From the NCBI RefSeq assembly GCF_963676955.1, contig NZ_OY781461.1, positions 1,312,001 to 1,376,000 of the forward strand: a DNA stretch of 64,000 bases. The letters run 5' to 3'. The notes under the pieces are model-generated. The model saw only the letters and a program-made list of their open reading frames with translations, ran no database searches and was not told where the DNA came from. The position numbers and the translations under genes were made by a program. Origin of the DNA: an uncultured Desulfuromonas sp. GTDB taxonomy: Bacteria; Desulfobacterota; Desulfuromonadia; Desulfuromonadales; Desulfuromonadaceae. Below, piece after piece: positions 24,560 to 33,401 of this stretch (the first letter of the stretch is position 1; every line of letters begins with the position of its first letter).

Positions 24560-24964
24560 ATGGTAAAGAAAATCAATCACATTGGCGTCGCCGTTAAAAG
24601 CATTGAAGAGGCAGCGCCGCTCTATCGCGATGTTTATGGCATGAAGGATGAGGGCGTCGAAGTTGTTGCGGAGCAGAAGGTCAAGGTGGCCTTTTTTGCT
24701 GTTGGTGAGAGCCGTATTGAATTGCTCGAACCGACCAGTGATGATTCTCCGGTGGCGCGTTTTATGGAGAAAAACGGGCCGGGAATTCATCATGTGGCCT
24801 ATGAGGTTGACGATGTCGAAGCTGAGTTGGCCAAGCTCGCGGACAGCGGTATTCGCCTCATCGATACGGTGCCGCGTTGCGGAGCGCACGAAACAAAAAT
24901 CGCCTTTCTGCACCCGAAGAGCAGTGGCGGCATCTTAACAGAGTTGTGTCAGGTCAATTACTGA
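24560..24964 (+). CDS. mce: Methylmalonyl-CoA epimerase
   Basis: 134 residues of the vicinal-oxygen-chelate fold with two beta-alpha-beta-beta-beta modules. Metal ligands are visible as His in INHIGVAV, His in GIHHVAYEVDD and Glu in ILTELCQ near the C-terminus. It interconverts the S and R epimers of methylmalonyl-CoA, joining carboxylase and mutase steps. GGGAG lies upstream of the ATG. The length is normal. It is transcribed on its own, between a long AT-rich region and the first porin. Confidence 0.95.
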   Translation: MVKKINHIGVAVKSIEEAAPLYRDVYGMKDEGVEVVAEQKVKVAFFAVGESRIELLEPTSDDSPVARFMEKNGPGIHHVAYEVDDVEAELAKLADSGIRLIDTVPRCGAHETKIAFLHPKSSGGILTELCQVNY

Positions 24965-24998
24965 TCGTCCAGATGACAGAATAAGTTTCTGCCTGTTT

Positions 24999-25115
24999 GT
25001 CTGGCCGTAAGTGATTGATTGAACCAGGCCAGACACCGGCTTTAATAGGTAAAGCCGGGTTCCTTTTCGTAGGAAGAGGTTGTTTTGCGCTGCTTCCTAA
25101 GAAGATGTCTGTAAT
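24999..25115 (+). promoter_or_regulatory. Structured 5' region before porin 1
   Basis: Three tandem hairpins: GTCTGGCC/GGCCAGAC (24999-25034), CCGGCTTT/AAAGCCGG (25036-25058) and AGGAAG/CTTCCT (about 25070-25100). The second is followed by GTTCCTTTT and may terminate the epimerase transcript. The rest would form the porin leader. Confidence 0.45.
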
Positions 25116-25143
25116 TAACAGGAATGACAGGAGGAAACAAGGA

Positions 25144-26481
25144 ATGAAAAGAGTAGTAACCGCGCTGGCGCTTGTGCTGGCCATGGCCGCACCGGCCTTA
25201 GCTGTTGAGTTTGAATTTCACGGAGATCTGAAAACAGAAATCCGTATCGCTTCAAACCAATCCGCTTTTACCGGTGTTAAAGAGTTTGCAACAAAACTTT
25301 ACGCTGCTGATGATGCCCCCGGCAAAATCAGTGAAGATGATGTCAATGATAACTTCATGTCATTTAAGTATCGTCTGTGGACCGAAGCGTCCAGTGATGA
25401 CGGTGCTGTCAAAGGTGTCTACGCCATTGAGATTGGCGGTGTTCACTTTGGTAACGATGACAAAGGTGGTAGCTTTTCTGGTGACGAAGTCAATGTAGAA
25501 ACCCGCTGGGCCTATACTGATTTTGCCCTGTCCGACGGTCGCATGAAAGTCGGTCTGCAACCGGTAAAAATCAACAACTTCTTCTGGAATGAGACCGCAA
25601 CCGGTGTTCACTACAAGGTTGGTGATTTTCAGGCTGCCTGGTATCGTGGTTATGAGAACGGCGACGCCGATGATGATTCCGATGGGGAAGATCTGGACGC
25701 GTTTTACCTGCGTTACAACCTGAAGCCTGCGGAAGATGTCAAGATCGGCTTGTTCGGTGTTTGGCAGACCAGTGATGCCGGTGGTGACGACAGCCTTATC
25801 GGTAAGAAATATCGTGTGAAGGAGCTGGATGGTTACGACCTTGACCTGTATACCTTTGGTATTGATGGTGGTATGAAATCCGGTGCTTTTTTTGCTAAAT
25901 GGGACCTGATGTTCCAAGCTGGTGATCTGGCTGAAGACTACGATTTTGGTGGTTACCTGGCTCACGTCGATCTCGGCATGAAGATGGGTAACGGAACATT
26001 GACCTATACTTTCTGGTATGCGTCCGGCGATGATGATCGTGATGATACTGATCTGGATGCGTTTATCGCAACGGATGTTGATATCAATGCTGATTACTCT
26101 TCTGTTGTTCTGTTTCAAGGTCTCAACTCCGACCAGTATTTTTCAACGGAACCCTATGTTCAGGATAAGGGTTTCATGATCAACCGCATCGGTTATGATG
26201 CCAAGGTTTCTGATAAGTTGAAAGTTGGTGCTGCAGCCATGTACATGATGACTGCTGAAGATCTTGAATATACTGATGGCACCTATGATTATGCTGATGA
26301 TTCCATCGGTTTTGAGGTGGATGTTTACGCGAAGTACAAAATGTTCAAAAGCCTTGAACTGGCTCTGGCAGCCGGTTATCTGATGGCTGACGATGCTTTG
26401 GATTTCTACGAAGTAGAGCGTGACGGTTCTTCTGACGAAGACATCTACGTCATCACTTCCCGTATTCGTTACAAGTTCTAA
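25144..26481 (+). CDS. Outer-membrane porin-like beta-barrel, paralog 1
   Basis: 445 residues. The start at 25144 has AGGAGG and yields a clean signal peptide (MKRVVTALALVLAMAAPALA). The mature protein is acidic, with alternating aromatic/hydrophobic strands, D/G-rich loops and a C-terminal Phe (RIRYKF), the hallmark of outer-membrane barrels recognised by the BAM complex. It shares long blocks with paralogs at 26883-28232 and 29572-30891: EFHGDLK, RLWTEASSDDGAVKGVYAIE, ETRWAYTDFAL, WQTSDA, YTFWYASGDDD, IRYKF. The family appears in Desulfuromonadales. The substrate is unknown. A strong terminator follows. Confidence 0.85.
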   Translation: MKRVVTALALVLAMAAPALAVEFEFHGDLKTEIRIASNQSAFTGVKEFATKLYAADDAPGKISEDDVNDNFMSFKYRLWTEASSDDGAVKGVYAIEIGGVHFGNDDKGGSFSGDEVNVETRWAYTDFALSDGRMKVGLQPVKINNFFWNETATGVHYKVGDFQAAWYRGYENGDADDDSDGEDLDAFYLRYNLKPAEDVKIGLFGVWQTSDAGGDDSLIGKKYRVKELDGYDLDLYTFGIDGGMKSGAFFAKWDLMFQAGDLAEDYDFGGYLAHVDLGMKMGNGTLTYTFWYASGDDDRDDTDLDAFIATDVDINADYSSVVLFQGLNSDQYFSTEPYVQDKGFMINRIGYDAKVSDKLKVGAAAMYMMTAEDLEYTDGTYDYADDSIGFEVDVYAKYKMFKSLELALAAGYLMADDALDFYEVERDGSSDEDIYVITSRIRYKF

Positions 26482-26510
26482 AAAGCGACATACAACGCTG
26501 CTGAAACCTC

Positions 26511-26541
26511 GAAAAGCCGGACATCTGTCCGGCTTTTCTTG
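26511..26541 (+). terminator. Terminator of porin 1
   Basis: GAAAAGCCGGAC (26511-26522) and GTCCGGCTTTTC (26527-26538) form a long stem with a 4-nt loop, followed by TTG. Confidence 0.85.
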
Positions 26542-26838
26542 TTGTAAGCCTAGACGAACGTGTTTTAGTTTTTGTGCGGCGGATTTTCAATGGTTGGTGG
26601 TGTCCTGTTGGCGGTGGTTTATCCAATGCGGCTAATACGTCAGCATCGTTGAAATTGTTGTACCAGCAAGGGGGGCATCATCGGAAGGGATCAAGACAAT
26701 TCGTAAATTAGTGCACTTCTCAGGTGGTTATACCTGACAACGTTGAGTGTGTTTGGTGCCTTCGTGGTGCTGGCGTTTGAATAAGGATTGTTGCTGGAAA
26801 ATGTGAATCGATGGTGGTCGGTGTAGAGAGGTGTAAGG
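26542..26838. other. Intergenic region without a gene
   Basis: About 300 bp between the convergent porin 1 and porin 2. No coding sequence with a ribosome site and no repeat was found. Confidence 0.5.
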
Positions 26839-26867
26839 CAAGGAGGCGGGATGATCCCGCCTCCTTG
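26839..26867 (-). terminator. Strong hairpin after porin 2
   Basis: CAAGGAGGCGGGA (26839-26851) and TCCCGCCTCCTTG (26855-26867) pair fully around a 3-nt loop, 15 nt after the porin 2 stop. There is no long T tract, so termination efficiency is uncertain. Confidence 0.65.
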
Positions 26868-26882
26868 ATTAGCTTTTGCGGT

Positions 26883-28232
26883 TTAGAATTTATAGCGGAT
26901 GCGTGAGCTGATAATGAAAATGTCCTCGTCAGAAGACCCGTCACAATCGACCTCATAATAGTCCATGGCATCATCCGCTGCCAGATAACCGAACTGAATC
27001 GCAGCCTCCGTGGTGCTGAACAGTTTGTAGCTGGCGTAAGCATCAAATTCGAAGCCAATGCTGTCTTCAGATTGGGCATTGCCGTTGTTGTCCGTGTACT
27101 CAATATCTTCAGCCGTCATCAGGTACACAGCCGCGACACCAACCTTCAGTTTGTCCGTGACCTGCTGGTCGTAACCAATTCGGTTGAGAATCATCCCCTT
27201 GTCCATCAGGTAAGGGGTTTCTGAGAAATAGTCGTCATCGGTATAGCCTTCAAACAGAACGACAGAGTACTGAGAGTTGATGTCGATATCGGTGGCAACA
27301 AATGCATCCAGATCATCGTCAGTCGCATCATCATCCCCTGAAGAATACCAGAAGGTGTAGGTCAGTTTGCCCTTGCCGACGTTCATGCCCAGATCGATAT
27401 GGCCGAAGTAGCCGCCGAAGTCATACTCCTCGGCGTAGTCGCCAAATTGGTACATCAGGTCCCAATTGGCAAAGAACGCACCAGCTTTGGTGCCGCCATC
27501 GATACCCAAAGTGTAGAGATCAATATCGTCGACGAATTTTTTTGCATAGTTCGTTGTCGGAGCCGTAGCGCCATCGCTGACAGTCGAGGCGTCGCTGGTT
27601 TGCCACAGAACAAAGGCTCCAACCTTGGTGTCTTCGGCCGGCTTCAGGTTGTAGCGCACATAAAAAGCGTCCTGGTCTTCGAAATCATTGTTATCAGACG
27701 TGTTGACGACTTCATAACCGCGCATCCAGGCTATCTCAAGATCTCCGGGGCCTGCGGCAATTTTGTAGTCAACGCCGGTTGCGGTTTCCTGCCACAGGAA
27801 CTTGTTGACGGTAAAAGTCTGCAGGCCGATTTTTGCGCGACCACCGGCCAATGCAAAATCGGTATAGGCCCAGCGGGTTTCAACATTCACGCTGTCGCCT
27901 GAATATGAGCCGCCTGTGCCTGCTCCGTTGTTGCCGGGTTTACCGAACTCAATTCCTCCGACCTCAATAGCGTAAACGCCTTTGATGGCTCCGTCATCAC
28001 TGGTGACCTCGGTCCACAGACGGTATTTGATCTCACCCATGAAATCCGAATTGCTGTCATCTCTAATGGCTGTTTTATGGTTATAACTGTTGCCGGCGCC
28101 ATCAAAAAAGTTGACTTGGTTGGTATACATTCTAAACCGGTGATTGAGATCGCCGTGGAAAGCAAAATCCACAGCCAAAGCTGGTGTCGCCAGGCTCAGC
28201 ATGACGATCAGAGTTACCCATACCCTTTTCAT
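26883..28232 (-). CDS. Outer-membrane porin-like beta-barrel, paralog 2
   Basis: 449 residues on the opposite strand from the other two paralogs. The signal peptide is MKRVWVTLIVMLSLATPALA, and the ribosome site is AGGAGG. The mature part begins DFAFHGDLNHRFRMYTNQ and keeps all family blocks, ending RIRYKF with terminal Phe. Extra residues lie in Gly/Asn-rich loops (GNNGAGTGGSYSGD). The inverted orientation between paralogs 1 and 3 indicates duplication with inversion. The gene is preceded by 1.3 kb without genes. Confidence 0.85.
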   Translation of the reverse strand: MKRVWVTLIVMLSLATPALAVDFAFHGDLNHRFRMYTNQVNFFDGAGNSYNHKTAIRDDSNSDFMGEIKYRLWTEVTSDDGAIKGVYAIEVGGIEFGKPGNNGAGTGGSYSGDSVNVETRWAYTDFALAGGRAKIGLQTFTVNKFLWQETATGVDYKIAAGPGDLEIAWMRGYEVVNTSDNNDFEDQDAFYVRYNLKPAEDTKVGAFVLWQTSDASTVSDGATAPTTNYAKKFVDDIDLYTLGIDGGTKAGAFFANWDLMYQFGDYAEEYDFGGYFGHIDLGMNVGKGKLTYTFWYSSGDDDATDDDLDAFVATDIDINSQYSVVLFEGYTDDDYFSETPYLMDKGMILNRIGYDQQVTDKLKVGVAAVYLMTAEDIEYTDNNGNAQSEDSIGFEFDAYASYKLFSTTEAAIQFGYLAADDAMDYYEVDCDGSSDEDIFIISSRIRYKF

Positions 28233-29571
28233 GCGATTCCTCCTATTCCTAGTGTTTTATGTGCTTCTTTGCACAGTTACGGTCTTAGGCAATTTTTTTT
28301 CGCGGCAGACGATTATTGCCAATAATACCGTTACCAAAACCAATTACAACAACAATGTTTTATTTTGAGAATAAATGCAACAATAAATTGTGAAAGTTAT
28401 ATGTGCTTGGCAGGCTGTCTCTTTGCTCTTGCCGGCAACATACTGAAAAAACATGTTGTTTGCGTGCGCAAAAGTTAGCATGCGGTAAGGTTAGATAGTA
28501 AGGAAAAAAATAGCATGATTTTCAGGATGTTGCAAATACAGGAGAACAGTGTTTTTTTTTGCGTTTAAAAACCAACATCGGATTTTTTTTAAACTATGTT
28601 TTATTTGTGCAGTGAGCGGAAAAATAGAAGGGTGTCTTGATTGTGTTTGAGCTGTTAAATAAAGCGTCGGAAGTGCTGGTGTTGAAAAGTATATGATATT
28701 TCAATGGGTTGCAATGTTTTGCTGCGTAGGAGGAATCCTGATTGTCACCACTAAAGGCGGGAGGATATGCGGAGCGACAATGCTTCTTTTTGTGAATTAA
28801 ATAGGAGTGTGGGGATATCGCAGAGGCCATAGTGTTAAATATCTGCACAGGAACTCTGTGGCCGTATGTGAGGAAAAATAAGTGGAGTTTTGGTATTGGT
28901 TGCACCGGTAAGCGCTTGCGAGCGAGGTTGCGGTGTGGCAGTTGTTGGATGTAAAGACATGCGAGAGAATGTTGTGCATCTGAGTCAAGCGGTCCGGCAG
29001 GAAAGCCTCAATGGGGTTAAGCTGGACTGATGTGGGTTGACAGAGCACAGTATCTTCTGCGAAAGAGGGCGCCTATGCTTCTGACCGTATTTCAGGCGGC
29101 CTATATTGGCGTCATCACTTCCAAAAAACGAAACAAACTCTCAAGGCCGTATCACACGTTAAATCACGGAACACGAAAAAAGATAACTACCCGGTATTAA
29201 TAATATTTTTTCTTTGACGTCGCATTTGAACCGGAGCAGATCTCATCTCTGCCTCCAGGCACAAATAAGTTTTATTTTTATTGATAATATGTTTATATTG
29301 CGCGAGCGTTATTCAGTGCTAGCATAACGAATGAGAGAGAGCAACAATGTCCGGCAGCGTGGCCGGAACCCGCTAGGCGTTGAAAGCCCATACGTGCCGT
29401 TGGTCAGCGAGCTTTTATTCAATCTTTAGAGGATAGAACGAATGCTCGACTGGAAATTAATCGTTGAGATAAACCGAACCGTTGAGTTCTGAGCGGCAAA
29501 AATTGCCGTGACTGCCATGGAACTGGTTAGGTTTCTCGTAGGAAAAGTCAAACTTTAAGGAGGTTTTTTTG
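28233..29571. other. 1.3-kb gene-free region between divergent porins
   Basis: Unusually long for this window. The first 450 bp are AT-rich. Candidate frames (for example 28594-28905 minus) lack ribosome sites and protein-like composition. A hairpin cluster near 29349-29400 (TCCGGC/GCCGGA, GGC/GCC) and CGGCAA-AAA-TTGCCG (about 29492-29506) lie in the probable leader of porin 3. It could hold an sRNA, extended regulatory sites or a fully decayed gene. Nothing specific can be supported. Confidence 0.45.
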
Positions 29572-30891
29572 ATGAGAGCATTTTTTGTCACGCTGTTGAT
29601 CGTGCTAACCTTTGCGACACCGGCTTTAGCCGTTGACTTCGCCTTCCATGGCGATTTCGTTGAATCATTCCGCATTTATAGCAATCAGTCTAAGTTTTTT
29701 TCCGGCGACATTGGTTATAAGACAACGCGGACTGCTGCTATTGCCGATGAAACAACGAATGACTCGTTTGCTAACTTCAAATTTCGGCTTTGGACCGAAG
29801 TGTCATCGGACGATGGCGCTGTCAAGGGTGTTTACGCGATCGAGGTCGGCAATATTCATTTCGGTGATAGTGGCAAAGGTGGCGGATTTTCAGGAGACGG
29901 CACCAATGTGGAAACACGCTGGGCCTATACCGATTTTGCTTTAGCGGGCGGCCGTTTGAAGGTGGGGCTTCAGCCGGTAAAAATTAATAAGTTTTTCTGG
30001 ACGGAAACGGCAACCGGTGTGCACTACAAAATCGGTGACTTTGAAACAGCTTGGTATCGCGGTTATGAAGTAATTAACACGGACGGCAATGATTTTAAAG
30101 ATCTGGATGCTTTTTATGTCCGCTATAATCTTAAGCCGATAGAAGATGTCAAGGTCGGTCTGTTTGGTGTTTGGCAAACCAGTGACGGCGATACGCTTGC
30201 GGATGGCGTCGATCCGATGTCAGGGTTCGGCAATTATGTAAAAAAACTTACCGGCTATGACATTGATCTTTATACCTTGGGTATTGATGGCGGTATGAAA
30301 GCCGGCAACCTGTTTGCCAACTGGGACCTGATCTATCAGACCGGAGATCTGGCAGAGGAATATGATTTTGGTGGTTATTTGGTCCATTTGGATCTGGGTG
30401 CCAATATGGCTAAAGGCAAACTGACCTATACCTTCTGGTATGTCTCTGGTGATGATGACAGCAGCGATACGGACTGTGATGCTTTTATTGCCACAGATGT
30501 TGATACGAAAGCCAGTGCTTCGTCAGTTGTCTTGTTTGAGGGCATGGCGGAAGACACCTATTTTTCCGCAACGCCTTATATTCAGGACAAAGGTTTAATT
30601 TTAAACCGTATCGGATATGATCACAAACTGTCCGACAAACTGAAAGTCGGTGCTGCAGCCCTGTATCTGATGACGGCCGAAGATGTCGAGTACTCTACCT
30701 ACAGTGAAGACCAAATCGGTTTTGAGGTGGATGCCTACGCCAGCTATAAAATGTATCAAAATCTCGAACTGGCGATTGAAGCAGGCTATCTTTTCGCAGA
30801 TGATGCCATGGATTTTTACGAGTCTGATGACGACGGCAGTGCCGATGAAGATCTGTATGTTATAAATTCAAAAATTCGCTACAAGTTTTAA
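29572..30891 (+). CDS. Outer-membrane porin-like beta-barrel, paralog 3
   Basis: 439 residues from the ATG at 29572 (AAGGAGG 8 nt upstream; a TTG directly before it is less likely). The signal peptide is MRAFFVTLLIVLTFATPALA. It carries the family blocks DFAFHGDF, FRLWTEVSSDDGAVKGVYAIE, ETRWAYTDFALAGGRLKVG, LFGVWQTSDGD, YTFWYVSGDDD and KIRYKF with terminal Phe. It is closer to paralog 1 than to paralog 2 in the HYKIGDFETAWYRGYE region. It is followed by a strong terminator, so it is a single-gene transcript. Confidence 0.85.
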   Translation: MRAFFVTLLIVLTFATPALAVDFAFHGDFVESFRIYSNQSKFFSGDIGYKTTRTAAIADETTNDSFANFKFRLWTEVSSDDGAVKGVYAIEVGNIHFGDSGKGGGFSGDGTNVETRWAYTDFALAGGRLKVGLQPVKINKFFWTETATGVHYKIGDFETAWYRGYEVINTDGNDFKDLDAFYVRYNLKPIEDVKVGLFGVWQTSDGDTLADGVDPMSGFGNYVKKLTGYDIDLYTLGIDGGMKAGNLFANWDLIYQTGDLAEEYDFGGYLVHLDLGANMAKGKLTYTFWYVSGDDDSSDTDCDAFIATDVDTKASASSVVLFEGMAEDTYFSATPYIQDKGLILNRIGYDHKLSDKLKVGAAALYLMTAEDVEYSTYSEDQIGFEVDAYASYKMYQNLELAIEAGYLFADDAMDFYESDDDGSADEDLYVINSKIRYKF

Positions 30892-30913
30892 GAGTTAGTA
30901 TCAGATAAGGATT

Positions 30914-30944
30914 AAAAGGCCGGGCAAATGCCCGGCCTTTTTTA
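30914..30944 (+). terminator. Terminator of porin 3
   Basis: AAAAGGCCGGGC (30914-30925) and GCCCGGCCTTTT (30930-30941) form a 12-bp stem with an AAAT loop and a T-run. Confidence 0.9.
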
Positions 30945-31031
30945 TGTTCACGCTGTGGCAAAAGAGGTATAGTGCTCGTTCTACAAAGGTTTTAAGTTAA
31001 AAGATTGTGAATTTAAGGCGGAGGAGAACGA

Positions 31032-32741
31032 ATGAGAATGAGACTATGGTTAAAGGCGCTAACGCCCCTGCTTATTGCTTTGTTTTGGACGGCCAGCGCC
31101 TTGGCCTCATTGACGGAACAGCTGAGACAGGATTTTTCGCCGGTTGACGGTTATGTTGTCATGGCTGCGGGTGCGGAATACATTATTGACGTCGATAGCA
31201 GCCAAGGAGTCAGCAGCGGCGATCTGTTCAGTGTTGTCTCTCCAGGGGAAAAAATTGTCCATCCGGTCAGTGGTGAAGTCATTGGCTCGTTGGACAGTAT
31301 TTCCGCAGTGCTCCAAGTCACCCGAATCAAGACCGGATATTCCTATGCGAAAGTCCTCCGCGGCGCGGCGACCTTGAAACCGGGAACCGCGATTCATCGT
31401 TATGATAGCCTCGATGCCGTCTATCTTGATGAAACAGGAACAAATCAGGATGTGCTTTCGCAGATTAAAGAGGCTGTGCCGACCCTGCAATGGCAAGGCA
31501 GTGGTGTTTCGACGCAGGCCGATCTCTATTTTCAGTCCGCTGGCACAGCGTTGCAAGTACGTGACAGCCAGGGGCAATTGTTGAGAAGCTACGCTCTGAC
31601 AGGGACAGCCGTGCCTTTGGCGGCAAATCCCCCCCCAATCATGACCTCGGCGATTGTCGCGCCTAAGCCTGTTATCACACCGGCCGTTAATACGGGCGCC
31701 GTCCAATATCAGGCTCCACAAGCGGTTTCAAGTTTTGCGTCCGGTGGCCTGAATATGGAATTCCCCCGCTTCAATAAAGTCGGCCAGTTTGGCGATACGA
31801 CCAGAACGGCAGACTTTGAAGCCTTTAACGGTCACTATCTTCTGGCCGCAGCCAGTTCAGGGCAGATCAAGGTCTTTGACGTCAGCAATGGTCTCGCCCT
31901 GCTGGCAGATGCAGACAGTGCAACTCTCGGTCAGATTCTGTCGATCAGCTGGTGGCAGCCGACGGAGTCGGAACTTTATCTTGTTGCCAATGTCTGGGGC
32001 GATGATCGTCTTGAGTCTGATTTGTTGAAGTGGACCGGTCATGGCTTCACCCTGGTGGAAAAAGGGATGCACAAACTGTTTGCCGCTTTTGATGTCAATG
32101 GTGATGGTCGTTCCGAACTGTTGCTGACACAGGATTTTAACCGGGAAACATTTTACGGCAACCGGGTGCGCGAAGCCTATCTGGCTGGTAGCGAGTTGGA
32201 CTATCGCGACGTTGCTTTTGACGTGCCGAGGAACTTCCGAATCATCGGGGCGTTAATCGCGGATGTTAACGGCGATCAACAGCCTGAAATCTGTTTTGTT
32301 CGCAATCGTCGACTGTATATTTACTCCGGTGAACAGCAGGTTTACAAATCAAATAAAGAGATCGGTGCATCCATCTCCGGGGTCACTTACGATGTGGATC
32401 CCGCAGCACAAAACCCGATGATCACCACGGCCGTGTGTGAAGTCGCCCCAGTCGCTGCCGATCTGGATGGTGATGGGGTAAAAGAGATTGTCGCCATCGG
32501 CGCAGAAGGCACATTGCTCCAGGCGGCAGGGGTCAGCTCAACGGTCGATCAGAGCTGGCTGGCTGTATTCAAGTACCAGGATGGCATGATGCTCAAGGGA
32601 ATGTTGGGCGATAAGCTGGAACGACCTATTCAGGGTGTGGCCGTCGTCAATGGCCAGGCTATTATGGTGGTAACGGAACCGGGATCACTGCTCGGCGATG
32701 CACAGGACAGCAGCTACGTATTGGCGGTGCCGGTGCAGTAG
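31032..32741 (+). CDS. Exported FG-GAP/VCBS-repeat protein
   Basis: 569 residues with a signal peptide (cleavage near ALASL, residue 26). Residues of about 35-130 form a small domain with flagellar-assembly-T-like character (GVSSGDLFSVVSPGEKIVHPVSGEVIG). After a Pro-rich linker (about 195-230), a beta-propeller shows calcium-binding FG-GAP loops: FDVNGDGRSE, IADVNGDQQPE and ADLDGDGVKE. It is probably periplasmic or outer-membrane associated. The ribosome site GGCGGAGGAG is strong. It stands alone. Its role is unknown, and adjacency to porins suggests an envelope function. Confidence 0.78.
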   Translation: MRMRLWLKALTPLLIALFWTASALASLTEQLRQDFSPVDGYVVMAAGAEYIIDVDSSQGVSSGDLFSVVSPGEKIVHPVSGEVIGSLDSISAVLQVTRIKTGYSYAKVLRGAATLKPGTAIHRYDSLDAVYLDETGTNQDVLSQIKEAVPTLQWQGSGVSTQADLYFQSAGTALQVRDSQGQLLRSYALTGTAVPLAANPPPIMTSAIVAPKPVITPAVNTGAVQYQAPQAVSSFASGGLNMEFPRFNKVGQFGDTTRTADFEAFNGHYLLAAASSGQIKVFDVSNGLALLADADSATLGQILSISWWQPTESELYLVANVWGDDRLESDLLKWTGHGFTLVEKGMHKLFAAFDVNGDGRSELLLTQDFNRETFYGNRVREAYLAGSELDYRDVAFDVPRNFRIIGALIADVNGDQQPEICFVRNRRLYIYSGEQQVYKSNKEIGASISGVTYDVDPAAQNPMITTAVCEVAPVAADLDGDGVKEIVAIGAEGTLLQAAGVSSTVDQSWLAVFKYQDGMMLKGMLGDKLERPIQGVAVVNGQAIMVVTEPGSLLGDAQDSSYVLAVPVQ

Positions 32742-32782
32742 AAACTGAATGCTGTGTATGTAGATTAAACATGTTTATGGTT

Positions 32783-33401
32783 TTAGAGGGCCACCTTCGC
32801 CAGGGAGGTGGCTTTCTTGTGTACTTCTTCCGGCGTGCATATTCAAGCTAAGGTGCGGCCGTAGGCGGTTGTAAATAGTAATTCAGTTCCTGCAAATCAC
32901 GACACTTAAACAACAAAAAACTCTTGCCTCAGAATTCCGTTTACCCTCTCAGTCAAAGCATTTTGATAACAATCGTAACCATCTGTCATGGATGGCGTTA
33001 TATCATGACGCTTCAGCTCTTCCTGATAGACCTATGAGCAATATTGTAATCCTCTATCGGAATGGTGCAGCAGCGATTTACCTGTCTGGCGTTGTCTGGC
33101 TGCTTGACGTAATGCCTTGACAACACTTTCTGCATGTAGATTGTCACTGACAAAGACTTGTTCAGCACGATTGATATCCTGACTCGCGAGAAGATTCGGA
33201 TATTTTTTCATCCAGTGCCTGCTCTGCGTTGTCTTGATGAATCGCTTGACCGGTGGAACTAACAGCCGATGCTCTCGTAAATAATCAAAAAATCCATCCC
33301 GACCTAATTTGATGCCATGAGCATTAAATTTCGGTTTCAGCAGTGAGTACAGCTTGCGACCGCCAACCTCGGCATGAACCGTCGCAGCTCCGGTAATTCT
33401 T
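32783..33401 (-). pseudogene. Decayed IS3-family transposase (OrfB), cut by IS30
   Basis: The intact part (33032-33401) reads VGGRKLYSLLKPKF, FFDYLREHRLLVPP and HHSDRGLQYCS, the IS3 integrase signature. A TAG stop follows, after which the same frame continues YQEELKRHDITPSMTDG and ERVNGILRQEF. A frameshift leads to YNRLRPHLSLNMH, and another to PEEVHKKA near the end at 32783. The N-terminal part and OrfA are missing: the IS30 element sits exactly at the upstream break. Four lesions make it inactive. Confidence 0.85.

Noticed and set aside
28381-28440. Sigma-54 promoter TTGGCAGG...TTTGC before the porins
   Set aside because: The GG and GC elements are 16 rather than 12 positions apart, which is incompatible with RpoN binding.
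28594-29048. Minus-strand frames in the porin intergenic region
   Set aside because: Composition is unlike neighbouring proteins, with no start site and no recognisable family.
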